DNA of 37,644 nucleotides from Desulfonatronovibrio sp046496945 (lineage in GTDB: Bacteria; Desulfobacterota; Desulfovibrionia; Desulfovibrionales; Desulfonatronovibrionaceae), in contig JAWOGL010000220.1 of NCBI GenBank assembly GCA_046496945.1, forward strand, positions 1 to 37,644, given 5' to 3'. A program made the position numbers and the translations under genes. The number at the start of each line of letters is the position of its first letter. The first letter of the stretch is position 1. Positions 7,036 through 15,532 of the stretch are shown piece after piece. The notes under the pieces were generated by a model. It worked only from the letters and a program-made list of their open reading frames with translations, was not told where the DNA came from and did no database searches.

Positions 7036-8472
7036 TCAGAAAAATTTTTTACGTCTGGATGATGATGGAATACGCAGGGCGGCCCTGTATTTTGCCACTG
7101 TTCTCCTGGCGATATTTACTTCCAGCTTTTTCTTCAAACCGGCGGCTATGGCCTCATCGCTGAGAGGTTTTTGGGGGCTTTCCTCAGCCACCATTTTCTT
7201 GATGGCGTCTTTAACACTTTCCGAACCCACTGAACCGCCACTGTCCATGGTCAGGGCACTATTGAAAAAGAATTTCAGCTCAAAGATTCCAAAGGGTGTG
7301 GATACATACTTGTTGGTGGTAATGCGGCTGACGGTTGATTCATGCATGGCGATATCTTCTGCTACTTCTTTTAGAATCAGAGGTCTTAATTTGCTGACGC
7401 CCTGCTCAAAAAAATCTCCTTGAAATTTCAGAATGCTTTCCATGACTTTATAAAGAGTTCTCTGACGTTGATGCAGACTTTTCATGAGCCATATTGCCGA
7501 GCGGGTTTTTTCCTGGATGTATTCATTATCCCGTTTATGGTTATTGTTTTTCAGGTTCAGATCCTGATAAAGAGTGCTCAGCTGAATGGCCGGGATGCCA
7601 TCCTCATTAAGGACAACCGCAAAGTCGTCTTCAAATTTGTACACGTAGATGTCCGGACTGACATAAACAACATCACCTGTTCCATAACTTGAACCTGGAT
7701 AGGGATCAAGACTTTGCAGGAGTTCTATGTATTCTCTTAATAATTCTTTGCTGATCTTAAATTTTTTAAGCAGAGGTCCCAGCCTGTTTTTTTCAATATC
7801 TTCAAGGTGCTGGGTGACCAGTTCTTTTAATATGGGATCGGTTTCGTTAAGTGCATTCAATTGAATAAGCAGACAGTCCCTGAGATCACGGGCAGCTATG
7901 CCAACCGGGTCGAAATGCTGGATTTTCTCCAGGATACTTTCTACATCCGGCTGGGAGACGGAACACGCCCGGGCCAATTCTTCAGCAGTGGCTTTAAGAT
8001 AACCCCGGGAGTCGATATTTCCGATAATTTCCTCTCCGATCATTAATTCCTGGTCAGTGAAGTTCTGAAGGTGTAACTGCCACAGCAAATGCCCATCCAG
8101 GGAAGGTTTGGAGGAATATCTGGCCTCATAGCTCTGCATCTCTTCGGGAACTTCCCATTCCCGGGAACCGGCCTGCCTGGAAGTGCTGGAAAAGTGCCCC
8201 AGATAATCTTCCCAGTCAGCATTGTTGACCATCTCTTTTTCTTCGCTGGTCAGTTTGGAAATCTGTTCCTGATCGTTAAGTACGTCCCTTTCCTTTTCTT
8301 CGTCAGCCACAGGCTGCTTCTCTTCCAGTATAGGGTTTTCCAGAAGCTCCTGCTGAACCACTTCCAGAAGTTCCAGCCGGGATAACTGCAAAAGCTTGAT
8401 GGCTTGCTGAAGCTGTGGCGTCATCACCAGCTGCTGGGTGAGCTTAAGGTTTTGTCTGAGTTCAAGAGCCAT
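7036..8472 (-). CDS. rpoN: RNA polymerase sigma-54 factor
   Basis: The 478-residue sigma-54 is complete. Region I (LRQNLKLTQQLVMTPQLQQA, then IKLLQLSRLELLEVVQQEL) binds activators, an acidic linker follows, and the core-binding and HTH parts end in the RpoN box ARRTVAKYR at about 455-463, which contacts the -24 element. The box residue after ARRTVAKYR is Ala where Glu is usual, a small departure. It lies 134 bases downstream of lptB and 33 bases upstream of hpf. I found no obvious -24/-12 promoter (TGGCAC-N5-TTGC) in front of the genes here. Confidence 0.97.
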   Translation of the reverse strand: MALELRQNLKLTQQLVMTPQLQQAIKLLQLSRLELLEVVQQELLENPILEEKQPVADEEKERDVLNDQEQISKLTSEEKEMVNNADWEDYLGHFSSTSRQAGSREWEVPEEMQSYEARYSSKPSLDGHLLWQLHLQNFTDQELMIGEEIIGNIDSRGYLKATAEELARACSVSQPDVESILEKIQHFDPVGIAARDLRDCLLIQLNALNETDPILKELVTQHLEDIEKNRLGPLLKKFKISKELLREYIELLQSLDPYPGSSYGTGDVVYVSPDIYVYKFEDDFAVVLNEDGIPAIQLSTLYQDLNLKNNNHKRDNEYIQEKTRSAIWLMKSLHQRQRTLYKVMESILKFQGDFFEQGVSKLRPLILKEVAEDIAMHESTVSRITTNKYVSTPFGIFELKFFFNSALTMDSGGSVGSESVKDAIKKMVAEESPQKPLSDEAIAAGLKKKLEVNIARRTVAKYRAALRIPSSSRRKKFF

Positions 8473-8606
8473 GCTTAAATACCGTTATGCTGGTCAAAGT
8501 TGAGGATCATGATAAAAATCATAGAGAATAAAACCATATTATACAAGGATAAAAATGTTATTGCCGTGTTTACAGGTTTGAGTTTGTCGTACTCAAAAAA
8601 AATAGC

Positions 8607-9335
8607 CTACAAGCAAAAGGATTCACCCAGATAAACAGATCTGGCCCTGGTGTCCGCGATTATTTCTGAAGGCGTTCCGTCCAGAATTACCTGTCCGTCA
8701 TAAACAATGGAGGCCCGGTCGCATATCTTCAAAGTTTCTCTGACATTGTGATCTGAAATGAGGATGCCAATGTTTTTTTCTTTAAGCTGCAAAATGATCT
8801 TCTGGATATCGTCCACTGCTATGGGATCGATGCCGGCAAAAGGTTCATCCAGAAGGATGAACTTGGGATTCTGGATCAGGGCCCGGGCTATTTCCAGTCG
8901 TCTGCGTTCGCCTCCGGATAGTAAAGAGGCTTTCTGGTGTGCCAGCCTGGATATGCCGAGCTCATTCATCAATTCCTCAGCCTTTTTTTTCTGGTCCTGC
9001 CTGGATTTTTCTGTGTATTCCAGGATAAGCATCAGGTTTTCAAGCACGCTCAATTTTCTGAAAATTGAGCTTTCCTGAGGTAAATAACTTATTCCCAGGG
9101 CGGCCCTTCTGGGCAGGGAAAGCCCGGTTATGTCAATGCCCTCAAAAATCACACTGCCTTTGCTCGGGGAGACAATGCCCACGAGCATATAGAAGGTGGT
9201 GGTCTTGCCCGCGCCGTTGGGCCCTAAAAGACCCGCGATCTGACCCTGTCGTATGTCCAGGGAAATTCCCTTGACCACGAGTCTTTTGCTGTACTGTTTA
9301 TATACGTCAACCGCTTGAAAACTCTCCATGGGCAT
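8607..9335 (-). CDS. lptB: LPS export ABC transporter ATPase
   Basis: The 242-residue ABC ATPase energises LPS extraction from the inner membrane with LptF/G and LptC. Visible are Walker A GPNGAGKTT at 38-46, the ABC signature LLSGGERRR at about 138, and Walker B FILLDEPFAGIDP, the form characteristic of LptB. The start lies two bases beyond the lptA stop, so translation is probably coupled. LptF and LptG are not in the window. The lptC-lptA-lptB-rpoN order is standard for proteobacteria-like Gram-negatives. Confidence 0.96.
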   Translation of the reverse strand: MPMESFQAVDVYKQYSKRLVVKGISLDIRQGQIAGLLGPNGAGKTTTFYMLVGIVSPSKGSVIFEGIDITGLSLPRRAALGISYLPQESSIFRKLSVLENLMLILEYTEKSRQDQKKKAEELMNELGISRLAHQKASLLSGGERRRLEIARALIQNPKFILLDEPFAGIDPIAVDDIQKIILQLKEKNIGILISDHNVRETLKICDRASIVYDGQVILDGTPSEIIADTRARSVYLGESFCL

Positions 9336-9337
9336 GA

Positions 9338-9850
9338 TTATTCCTGGGTTTCCCCGTCAGAGTGAAAGATCACCCTGACCCGTTTGTCAGCACCGCCCAG
9401 GACTTCGGATGTATTGTCTTTCATGTTGAGGATAATGGTTTCACCTTCCACGCTGTTCTGATCTTCAACCAGCCTGGGGTTTTCTTCAAGCCTGGCTACA
9501 CCGGTTTGAGGGTAATAAGTAAGCAGATCGCTGAAGCCTTGTCTTTGTTCGCTCTGGATGCGAACCTTTCCTGATGCAACAATTTTTTCAATGCTTTCCT
9601 GCTGTTCCCGGTCGTCCTCCATCTGACCCTCTTTGAGAAAAACCCGGAGTTCATCAGCCCACAGCTCAAAATCAGGTCTGACAACATGAACATTTCCGGA
9701 AAAAACCACTATGTTGTCCTGCCCGGAATAAGTCATTTTATCTGAAACAATATCAGTAGATCCGTCTATGTCTTCCTGAGCAGCCAATGGAATTGGAACT
9801 GAAAAAAAAGCAAATATAAGAAGTAGGAAAATTGCGGATATCTTTTTCAT
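9338..9850 (-). CDS. lptA: LPS transport periplasmic protein LptA
   Basis: The 170-residue OstA-fold protein has a clear signal peptide (MKKISAIFLLLIFAFFS, cleavage probably after PLAA). The mature part shows the beta-jellyroll pattern of LptA: ADELRVFLKEG, IEKIVASGKVRIQSEQRQGFSD, ARLEENPRLV and VEGETIILNMKDN. It forms the periplasmic bridge between LptC and LptD. The gene is separated from lptC by 182 bases in which I see no gene, and is two bases from lptB. Confidence 0.93.
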   Translation of the reverse strand: MKKISAIFLLLIFAFFSVPIPLAAQEDIDGSTDIVSDKMTYSGQDNIVVFSGNVHVVRPDFELWADELRVFLKEGQMEDDREQQESIEKIVASGKVRIQSEQRQGFSDLLTYYPQTGVARLEENPRLVEDQNSVEGETIILNMKDNTSEVLGGADKRVRVIFHSDGETQE

Positions 9851-10032
9851 AAAAAACCTTTGCGTACTTAAGTTGTCTGTACAGATGTCTGTTTGATAAC
9901 CGGAACCTGCTTGATTGCCTGCAAAAAAGACTTCTCACGGATTCAACCGGTACTATATGCGTCAGTCTTGCCCTGCTGAATATTGTTTAGGATACTGGAC
10001 TTAATTTTGCAAGAGGGAAACGCCAGGCCGGG

Positions 10033-10569
10033 TCAGTCCAGCCTGGTTTTGACTCCTCCGGCAGCGGTTATCCGGTTGTTGTCCAGGTTAATCCTTGCTT
10101 CAGGACTGTTAACCCGGACCCCTCTTCCGCTGAAGATTACATTACCTTCAAGAAGCACGAACCCGTCTTTTCCCCTGTAGGTAGCTTTTTGAGAGTTTAC
10201 TTTTATTTTGTTTTGCTCAGCCTGTACATCCGGCCAGAGCTGAACAATATTATCCTTTTGAAAGGCCTTTCCCTGAGAAGCGCTGACCACCAGAGGATCG
10301 GAATCGTCCTGGCCGTGATAAGTAATAACCGGATTGTCCAGAGTAAAAACCTGCTGATCCTTTAGAAAACCCGCGTTGTCGGAAACCAGCTCCCATCGGC
10401 TTTTGTCCTTCCGGCCCTGGATAAGACTGAAATTTTTTATGTTCATGTCCACTTCCATTTCCTGGTTTATTCTGGTCAGCGAAGGCCCGGGGCCTCTCTG
10501 CCAGAAGATCACAAACAGAATAAACAAGACAGCTGTGCTGAATAAAATGGGGGTGAATTTTTTAATCAT
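10033..10569 (-). CDS. lptC: LPS export system protein LptC
   Basis: The 178-residue protein has a single N-terminal membrane anchor (PILFSTAVLFILFVIF) and a periplasmic OstA-like domain (MNIKNFSLIQGRKDKSRWEL, then KATYRGKDGFVLLEGNVIFS). It accepts LPS from LptB2FG and passes it to LptA. Its start overlaps the kdsC stop by eight bases, so the two are translationally coupled, as in many Gram-negatives. The protein family is poorly conserved, and gene order supports the call. Confidence 0.92.
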   Translation of the reverse strand: MIKKFTPILFSTAVLFILFVIFWQRGPGPSLTRINQEMEVDMNIKNFSLIQGRKDKSRWELVSDNAGFLKDQQVFTLDNPVITYHGQDDSDPLVVSASQGKAFQKDNIVQLWPDVQAEQNKIKVNSQKATYRGKDGFVLLEGNVIFSGRGVRVNSPEARINLDNNRITAAGGVKTRLD

Positions 10570-11098
10570 TTTGCGGGGCCCATTTCCGCCATTGCCGGTC
10601 TATTTTATTTTGAGCCCTGAGAATATACATAATGGCTTCCCTGACCGCCCCATGACCTCCGGAAGCCCGGCTGGTCCACCTGGCAATCCGTAATATTTCC
10701 GGCTGAGCATTGGCAACTGCCATGGGCAAACCCACCCTGAGCATGGCGGAAGCGTCCACCCAGTCGTCGGCCAGATAGGCTGTCTGCTGGAGGGAAATAT
10801 TGTTTTCCGCCCCCAGGTTTTGAATAAGGGGGAGTTTATCTTTATGCCCCTGAAAATAATTGGTGATGCCCAGTTCCATAATCCTGAATTCCACGGCAGG
10901 AGAAGACAGACCACTAATGACAGCCAGTTCCAGCCCGGCTGCCTGAGCCAGTTTAATCCCCAGACCATCCTGAACATTAAATCTTTTCATAATCCGGCCT
11001 TCTGAGTCATAATAAAGGCCGCCATCAGTCAGAACTCCGTCCACATCTATGATCAGCATTCTGATTCCGGCGGCGATGGGCAAAATATCCTGATCCAT
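10562..11098 (-). CDS. kdsC: Kdo-8-phosphate phosphatase
   Basis: The 178-residue HAD phosphatase of subclass C0 acts as a tetramer without a cap domain. The nucleophile and acid/base aspartates are Asp18 and Asp20 in LIIDVDGVLTDGGLYYD. Motif II is ELAVISGLSSPAVEFR and the last motif AYLADDWVDASAMLRVG. It removes phosphate from Kdo-8-P to give Kdo for lipid A core. KdsA, one step earlier, is encoded 166 bases upstream, and the LPS transport genes follow directly. Confidence 0.95.
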   Translation of the reverse strand: MDQDILPIAAGIRMLIIDVDGVLTDGGLYYDSEGRIMKRFNVQDGLGIKLAQAAGLELAVISGLSSPAVEFRIMELGITNYFQGHKDKLPLIQNLGAENNISLQQTAYLADDWVDASAMLRVGLPMAVANAQPEILRIARWTSRASGGHGAVREAIMYILRAQNKIDRQWRKWAPQND

Positions 11099-11264
11099 TT
11101 TTACTCCTTAAATGGTTCGCAACTGAACAGACAAAAGATTATCTGGAATTTCTGATTCTGTTGAATAGGTTGCAGGTTTTAACTGTCCCTGGCAATAACG
11201 GATTTTAATCCTCTGAATATTGCCTCCGGCGTCGGACCCGGAATCCTCACTCCCGCGGAAAAAA

Positions 11265-12080
11265 TTAATTCGATTCAGGAGCAGAGAAGCAATGGCTGAT
11301 ATCCAACAGATTGTTCAGCAGGGGTTTGAGCTGGTCCAGGGGCCAGGAATTCGGACCATCGCACAAAGCTTTGTCCGGGGCGGGATGAACTTCCATAAAG
11401 ACGCCATTAGCGCCCGCGGCAACAGAAGCCCGGGCCAGGACCGGAACAAACTCTCTCTGCCCTCCAGAACAGGAGCCTTTGCCCCCGGGGGTCTGGACAG
11501 AATGGGTGGCATCAAAAATTACTGGATATCCAAAGCTCTTCATAACCGGCAAAGATCTGAAGTCCACCACCAGATTGTTGTAGCCAAAGGCTGCCCCGCG
11601 TTCGGTGAGCCATATTCTGTGATTTCCGGTGGAACTTAGTTTGGAGACCACCTGGTTCATGTCCCAGGGAGCCAGAAACTGTCCTTTTTTAACGTTTATT
11701 ATCTTGCCGGTGCGGGAGGCTGTCAGCAAAAGATCAGTCTGCCTGCATAAAAAGGCAGGAATCTGAATGATGTCGGCTACCTCGGCCACAGAAAATATCT
11801 GGTCAGGCAAATGAACATCCGTCACCACAGGCAGGCCGGTGGAGTCTTTGATTTTCTGCAGCCATTGCAGTCCCTTCTCCAGACCGGGGCCGCGAAAGCT
11901 GTTTACTGATGTCCGGTTGGCTTTATCAAAGGAACTTTTAAAGACCATGGTGGTGTTCAGTTCATGGCCCAGGGCAGAGATCTTCTCCGCAATTCTCAGG
12001 GCCTGGTCAAGTCCTTCCAGGACGCAGGGACCCAGAATAAAAAAAAGACTGTTTTTGGTTTCCGCAAAAAGATCATTCAT
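11265..12080 (-). CDS. kdsA: 3-deoxy-8-phosphooctulonate synthase (Kdo-8-P synthase)
   Basis: The 271-residue TIM-barrel enzyme condenses PEP with arabinose-5-phosphate. Motifs are FKSSFDKANRTSVNSFRGPG, DIIQIPAFLCRQTDLL, TERGAAFGYNNLVVD, FDATHSVQ and EVHPAPDKALCDGPN. Cys19 in ILGPCVLEG occupies the position that is Cys in metal-dependent (class II) enzymes and Asn in the metal-independent E. coli type, so this one should require a divalent metal. It follows pyrG by 12 bases; CTP from PyrG is used downstream to activate Kdo. Confidence 0.96.
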   Translation of the reverse strand: MNDLFAETKNSLFFILGPCVLEGLDQALRIAEKISALGHELNTTMVFKSSFDKANRTSVNSFRGPGLEKGLQWLQKIKDSTGLPVVTDVHLPDQIFSVAEVADIIQIPAFLCRQTDLLLTASRTGKIINVKKGQFLAPWDMNQVVSKLSSTGNHRIWLTERGAAFGYNNLVVDFRSLPVMKSFGYPVIFDATHSVQTPGGKGSCSGGQREFVPVLARASVAAGANGVFMEVHPAPDKALCDGPNSWPLDQLKPLLNNLLDISHCFSAPESN

Positions 12081-12092
12081 AAAGCTGTCCGG

Positions 12093-13724
12093 CTACTCTG
12101 TTTTTCCCGCGGCATAGACAAATTCTCTGAACAGGGGATGAGCGCGCATGGGATTTGACTGGAATTCAGGATGAAATTGACAGCCAAGGAACCATGGATG
12201 GTCTTTTACTTCAATGATTTCCACCAGGCTTTCATCGGGTGACAGACCGCTGAATAACATGCCTTTTTCTTCAAGTTCCGGGGCATATTTCTTGTTGAAT
12301 TCGTACCTGTGCCGGTGTCTTTCCATGATCTGCTCCGTCTGATAGGCTTTTTCAGCCAAAGTGTCCGGAGCGATGACACAGGGATAGGCCCCCAGGCGCA
12401 TGGTCCCCCCTTTATTGCTTTCTTCACACCTTTTCTGCAGGAGGTTTCTCCTGAAATCAAACCATTCCTTCATCAGGTAGATTACTGGATGTTCTGTAAG
12501 GGAATCAAATTCCTGGGAGTTTGCCTGGCTGTATCCCAGAACATTTCTGGTAAATTCAATTACCGCGCACTGCATGCCCAGGCAGATTCCAAAAAATGGG
12601 ATCCGGTTTTCCCGGGCATGCCGGATTGCCAGTATCTTGCCTTCGATTCCCCTGGAACCGAAACCCCCGGGCACCAGAATTCCCTGCATCCCTTCCAGAT
12701 TTTTAGAGACGTCTGCAGGGGAAATGTTTTCAGAGTTAACATATGTCAGATCCACTTCCAGTTCATTTTCAAGGCCTGCGTGAATCAGGGCCTCGTGCAG
12801 ACTTTTATAGGATTCTTTGAGGTCCACATACTTGCCGACTATGGCAATGTTGACCTTGCCCCGGGGGTGATGGATGCGGCGGACAATATTCTTCCATTTT
12901 TTCAGATTTGGGTTTTTGGCCGGAAGTTTAAGCATTATTGCTATCTTCTGGTCCAGTCCTTCCCCGTACAGGGTCATGGGCAGTTCATAAATGCTGGTGA
13001 CGTCTTTGGCGGTGAAGACCGCGTCCGGATCAACATTGCAGAAAAGGGCTATTTTAGATTTGATGTCCTGATTCAGGTCGACTTCTGAGCGGCACAGGAT
13101 GATATCCGCCTGAATGCCTATGCTTCTGAGTTCTTTTACGCTGTGCTGAGTGGGTTTGGTCTTCAGTTCTCCTGCGGCCTTCATGTATGGAACCAGGGTC
13201 AGGTGGATATACAGGATGTTTTCCTTGCCGAGCTCCCCCCGTAATTGCCTGATAGCCTCAAGAAAAGGCAGTCCTTCTATGTCGCCCACGGTCCCGCCTA
13301 TTTCGATGATGGCCACGTCTTCATTGTTGCAGGCGACACTCTTAACGGCATTTTTTATTTCATCGGTTATATGGGGAATGACCTGGACTGTTCCCCCAAG
13401 ATAATCCCCGCGACGTTCTTTGGTAATGACCGAATGATAAATCCTGCCCGATGTAAAATTGTTGATCTGCCCCATGGGCTGATCCAGATAACGTTCATAA
13501 TGACCAAGATCCAGGTCGGTTTCAGCTCCGTCGTCGGTTACATACACTTCTCCGTGCTGAAATGGATTCATGGTTCCAGGATCAACATTTATATAGGGAT
13601 CCAGCTTTTGAATGGTGACCTTTAGCCCTCTGGCTTTCAGCAGAGCCCCCATGGACGCGGCGGCCAGTCCTTTTCCAAGGGATGAAAGTACTCCTCCGGT
13701 AACAAATATGAATTTTGTCTGCAT
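12093..13724 (-). CDS. pyrG: CTP synthase
   Basis: The 543-residue enzyme aminates UTP to CTP with glutamine. The N-terminal synthetase domain starts QTKFIFVTGGVLSSLGKG and includes HGEVYVTDDGAETDLDLGHY. The C-terminal class I glutaminase shows PGGFGSRG, the nucleophile Cys in FFGICLGMQ and the His/Glu pair in CQFHPEF. The frame is open to 13766, but ATG 13724 starts at the family N terminus and has AAGGTGG nine bases upstream, so the longer form is rejected. It is first in the leftward kdsA/kdsC/lpt unit. Repeat copy 1 lies about 170 bases upstream. Confidence 0.97.
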   Translation of the reverse strand: MQTKFIFVTGGVLSSLGKGLAAASMGALLKARGLKVTIQKLDPYINVDPGTMNPFQHGEVYVTDDGAETDLDLGHYERYLDQPMGQINNFTSGRIYHSVITKERRGDYLGGTVQVIPHITDEIKNAVKSVACNNEDVAIIEIGGTVGDIEGLPFLEAIRQLRGELGKENILYIHLTLVPYMKAAGELKTKPTQHSVKELRSIGIQADIILCRSEVDLNQDIKSKIALFCNVDPDAVFTAKDVTSIYELPMTLYGEGLDQKIAIMLKLPAKNPNLKKWKNIVRRIHHPRGKVNIAIVGKYVDLKESYKSLHEALIHAGLENELEVDLTYVNSENISPADVSKNLEGMQGILVPGGFGSRGIEGKILAIRHARENRIPFFGICLGMQCAVIEFTRNVLGYSQANSQEFDSLTEHPVIYLMKEWFDFRRNLLQKRCEESNKGGTMRLGAYPCVIAPDTLAEKAYQTEQIMERHRHRYEFNKKYAPELEEKGMLFSGLSPDESLVEIIEVKDHPWFLGCQFHPEFQSNPMRAHPLFREFVYAAGKTE

Positions 13725-13896
13725 CTGAATTATCCACCTTTTAGCTAAGATTTTTTTCCGGTTCAACCCGGGCTCAACAATTGATTGTATGAAAATATCC
13801 TGCTGGAGCCGGCGCGACCAGGTCAGCCAGAAATCTTTTTATCCCAACACCGCATAAATGCCAAGCCTGTTCCACTCTTAAACTGAAATTGAATGA

Positions 13897-14125
13897 TAAC
13901 AGCGTGTTGAAAAAGTCCTTACCAGACAGGTTGTTCAAAAATTCCAAGCGACAGTCCGGCACCCACTTAGGACGCCACTAAAGACTTATGCCGGAATAAT
14001 ACTCACTTAAGTGGGTGCCGGATAAACAGCAAAAAAAGTTCAAGGTCGCGGCGTATTTACACTGGTGCGAGTTTGATTTTTTTTGCAGCGACAAAGCCAA
14101 TTGGAAGATTTTCAACAACCTGTTA
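13897..14125. repeat. Structured ~229-bp repeat element, copy 1
   Basis: It is nearly identical to 15533-15760. The ends are imperfect inverted repeats (left TAACAGCGTGTTGAAAA; right end, complemented, TAACAGGTTGTTGAAAA). Inside are three nested or side-by-side stems: ACAGGTTGTT-type arms at 13926-13947 and 14101-14123; a perfect 14-bp stem 13956-13969 with 14008-14021; and an A-rich/T-rich stem 14029-14043 with 14072-14086. This predicts a three-way-junction RNA or DNA fold. The ends TA...TA would suit a TA target duplication, as in IS630/Tc1-derived MITEs (inference). It lies in the divergent pyrG/adk intergenic region (13,725-14,193), its right end 68 bases before the adk start. No gene was seen in the rest of that region. 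Confidence 0.8.
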
Positions 14126-14193
14126 ACCCCTGTTATTGACAGGCAGGGCAGGAGCAGGTACTTCTTGTGAAATTTTTTTCAAGGAGGTATACA

Positions 14194-14865
14194 TTGAATA
14201 TTTTAATTTTTGGTCCGAACGGAAGTGGAAAGGGCACCCAGGGCTCACTGATTAAACAAAAGTATGATCTGGCTCATATTGAATCAGGGGCCATTTTCAG
14301 GCAGCACATAGGCCAGGGAACAGAACTGGGCAAGAAAGCCAAGGAATTTATTGACCGCGGAGAACTGGTTCCTGATGACATCACTATACCCATGGTTCTG
14401 GAGACCCTCAAGGAAAAAGGTGAAGGAGGCTGGCTTCTGGACGGTTTTCCCAGAAACATTGTCCAGGCTCAGAAATTGTGGGAAGCTCTCAAAGAGGCTG
14501 GAATGGGCCTTGATTATGTCATTGAAATCCTGCTGCCCAGGGAAGTGGCCAAAAACAGGATTATGGGACGGCGTCTTTGTGTAAACGACCCCAATCATCC
14601 CAACAATATCTATATAGACGCTATTAAACCGGATGGCGACAAGTGCCGGGTATGCGGCGGCGAGCTTAAAACCAGGTCTGATGACCAGGATGAGGAAGCC
14701 ATAGATAAGAGACACAATATTTACTACGATGAAAACACCGGTACCCTGGCAGCAGCGTATTTTTATAAGGATCTGGCCAAGACCGAAGGCTTTAAATATA
14801 TTGAGCTGAACGGCGAGGGAAGCATTGATCAGATCAAGGACATTCTGCTGAAACAGCTGGATTAG
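14194..14865 (+). CDS. adk: Adenylate kinase
   Basis: The 223-residue enzyme interconverts ATP + AMP with 2 ADP. The P-loop is GPNGSGKGTQ (7-16), with LLDGFPRN at 81-88 and the LID at about 127-164. The start is a TTG at 14194 preceded by a full AAGGAGG (14181-14187); an in-frame GTG at 14167 lies before that ribosome site and is rejected. The LID is unusual. Instead of two CxxC pairs it has Cys129, His135, Cys151 and Cys154 with a long insert (VNDPNHPNNIYIDAIKP), possibly a CHCC zinc site. SGAIFR replaces the usual SGDMLR in the AMP site. It is flanked by copies of the structured repeat on both sides. Confidence 0.93.
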   Translation: MNILIFGPNGSGKGTQGSLIKQKYDLAHIESGAIFRQHIGQGTELGKKAKEFIDRGELVPDDITIPMVLETLKEKGEGGWLLDGFPRNIVQAQKLWEALKEAGMGLDYVIEILLPREVAKNRIMGRRLCVNDPNHPNNIYIDAIKPDGDKCRVCGGELKTRSDDQDEEAIDKRHNIYYDENTGTLAAAYFYKDLAKTEGFKYIELNGEGSIDQIKDILLKQLD

Positions 14866-14893
14866 TTTATCTATCCTGAAAAAGGTTTCTTGT

Positions 14894-14930
14894 CAGCGTG
14901 CCAGAAAAGTCCTTACCAGGCAGGTTGTTC
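14894..14930. repeat. 37-bp fragment of the structured repeat
   Basis: These bases match the left end of copy 2 (15536-15572) with a single difference (CCAGGCAGG for CCAGACAGG). Similarity stops after GGTTGTTC, with no trace of the right arm. It lies 28 bases after the adk stop in the same orientation as the full copies. It could be a solo end left by deletion or an old insertion remnant. Confidence 0.7.
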
Positions 14931-14966
14931 CGGCCTGGCGTCTGATCTGCAAGGTATTTATTAAAC

Positions 14967-14987
14967 CGGGGCGCAAGCAGCGCCCCG
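14967..14987 (+). promoter_or_regulatory. 8-bp perfect hairpin in the leader of the 161-residue gene
   Basis: CGGGGCGC and GCGCCCCG pair perfectly around the loop AAGCA, ending 17 bases before the start codon at 15005. No T tract follows, so it is unlikely to be a simple terminator of adk. It could affect ribosome access or mRNA processing. The role is inferred only from position. Confidence 0.5.
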
Positions 14988-15004
14988 TATTCCATGGTGA
15001 TCTG

Positions 15005-15490
15005 ATGGAAGTCAATATTATTTCTCCGGAACAAAAGCTTCCCCTGGACAGGGCTTTTGTGGTCAATGTAATTATCCGGTCCTTCAAAGGCAGAAGAGAT
15101 GTAGAGGTCCATCTTTACAGGCCTGCCTGGGATAGCTTAGAAGAAAAAAAATATAATTGGGACCTGATTCTGGCCCAGTCTCCCGGACAGATGCAAAAGG
15201 AAATGCAGAATTCCAGGCATGTGGTTATGGAATCTTTTACCATGGAAGAAAGGGATGTGCTGGTGGAATATCTTAGAAACAGGTACAGCCGTAAAATCAG
15301 CCTGGTCAACAGCGCTCCTCTTTCCTTTCCTGTGCCTCAGGGGCTTGTTCCTCTGTCCATGATGCCGGAAAATGAAAATTACGGGCGCATCAGGTTTGAG
15401 CGCGTTCCCAACTATACCCTGCCATTTGACGTCCACGGCTTCTACGATTTAAGCGTTCACGCGCCTATTCTGGCTGAGGAAGGTATCTGA
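15005..15490 (+). CDS. Uncharacterised protein, 161 residues
   Basis: I do not recognise a family. The protein is soluble-looking, with no signal peptide or membrane helix. Residues 1-45 look like beta strands (DRAFVVNVIIRSF, DVEVHLYRP); the middle is helical and charged (AQSPGQMQKEMQ, FTMEERDVLVEYLRNRYS); the C-terminal third is proline-rich (NSAPLSFPVPQGLVPLSMM, VPNYTLPFDVHGFYD). Codon use and lack of internal stops over 486 bases support a real gene. The start has only a weak purine site (TGGTGA). It follows adk by 139 bases, with a repeat fragment and a hairpin between them, and faces aat across repeat copy 2. A link with adenylate kinase is possible but unproven. Confidence 0.7.
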   Translation: MEVNIISPEQKLPLDRAFVVNVIIRSFKGRRDVEVHLYRPAWDSLEEKKYNWDLILAQSPGQMQKEMQNSRHVVMESFTMEERDVLVEYLRNRYSRKISLVNSAPLSFPVPQGLVPLSMMPENENYGRIRFERVPNYTLPFDVHGFYDLSVHAPILAEEGI

Positions 15491-15532
15491 GGAACCCTGT
15501 ACCCGGCTCTGGAGTCTGATCCTGACTGTGCT

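Noticed and set aside
12309..13088. Plus-strand frame of 259 codons
   Set aside because: It is entirely antisense to pyrG, which is complete and unmistakable; composition is the mirror of pyrG codon use.
13774..13962. Minus-strand frame of 62 codons upstream of pyrG
   Set aside because: Its start lies inside repeat copy 1, and part of its peptide (FLNNLSGKDFFNTL) is simply the translated repeat; no ribosome site and no family.
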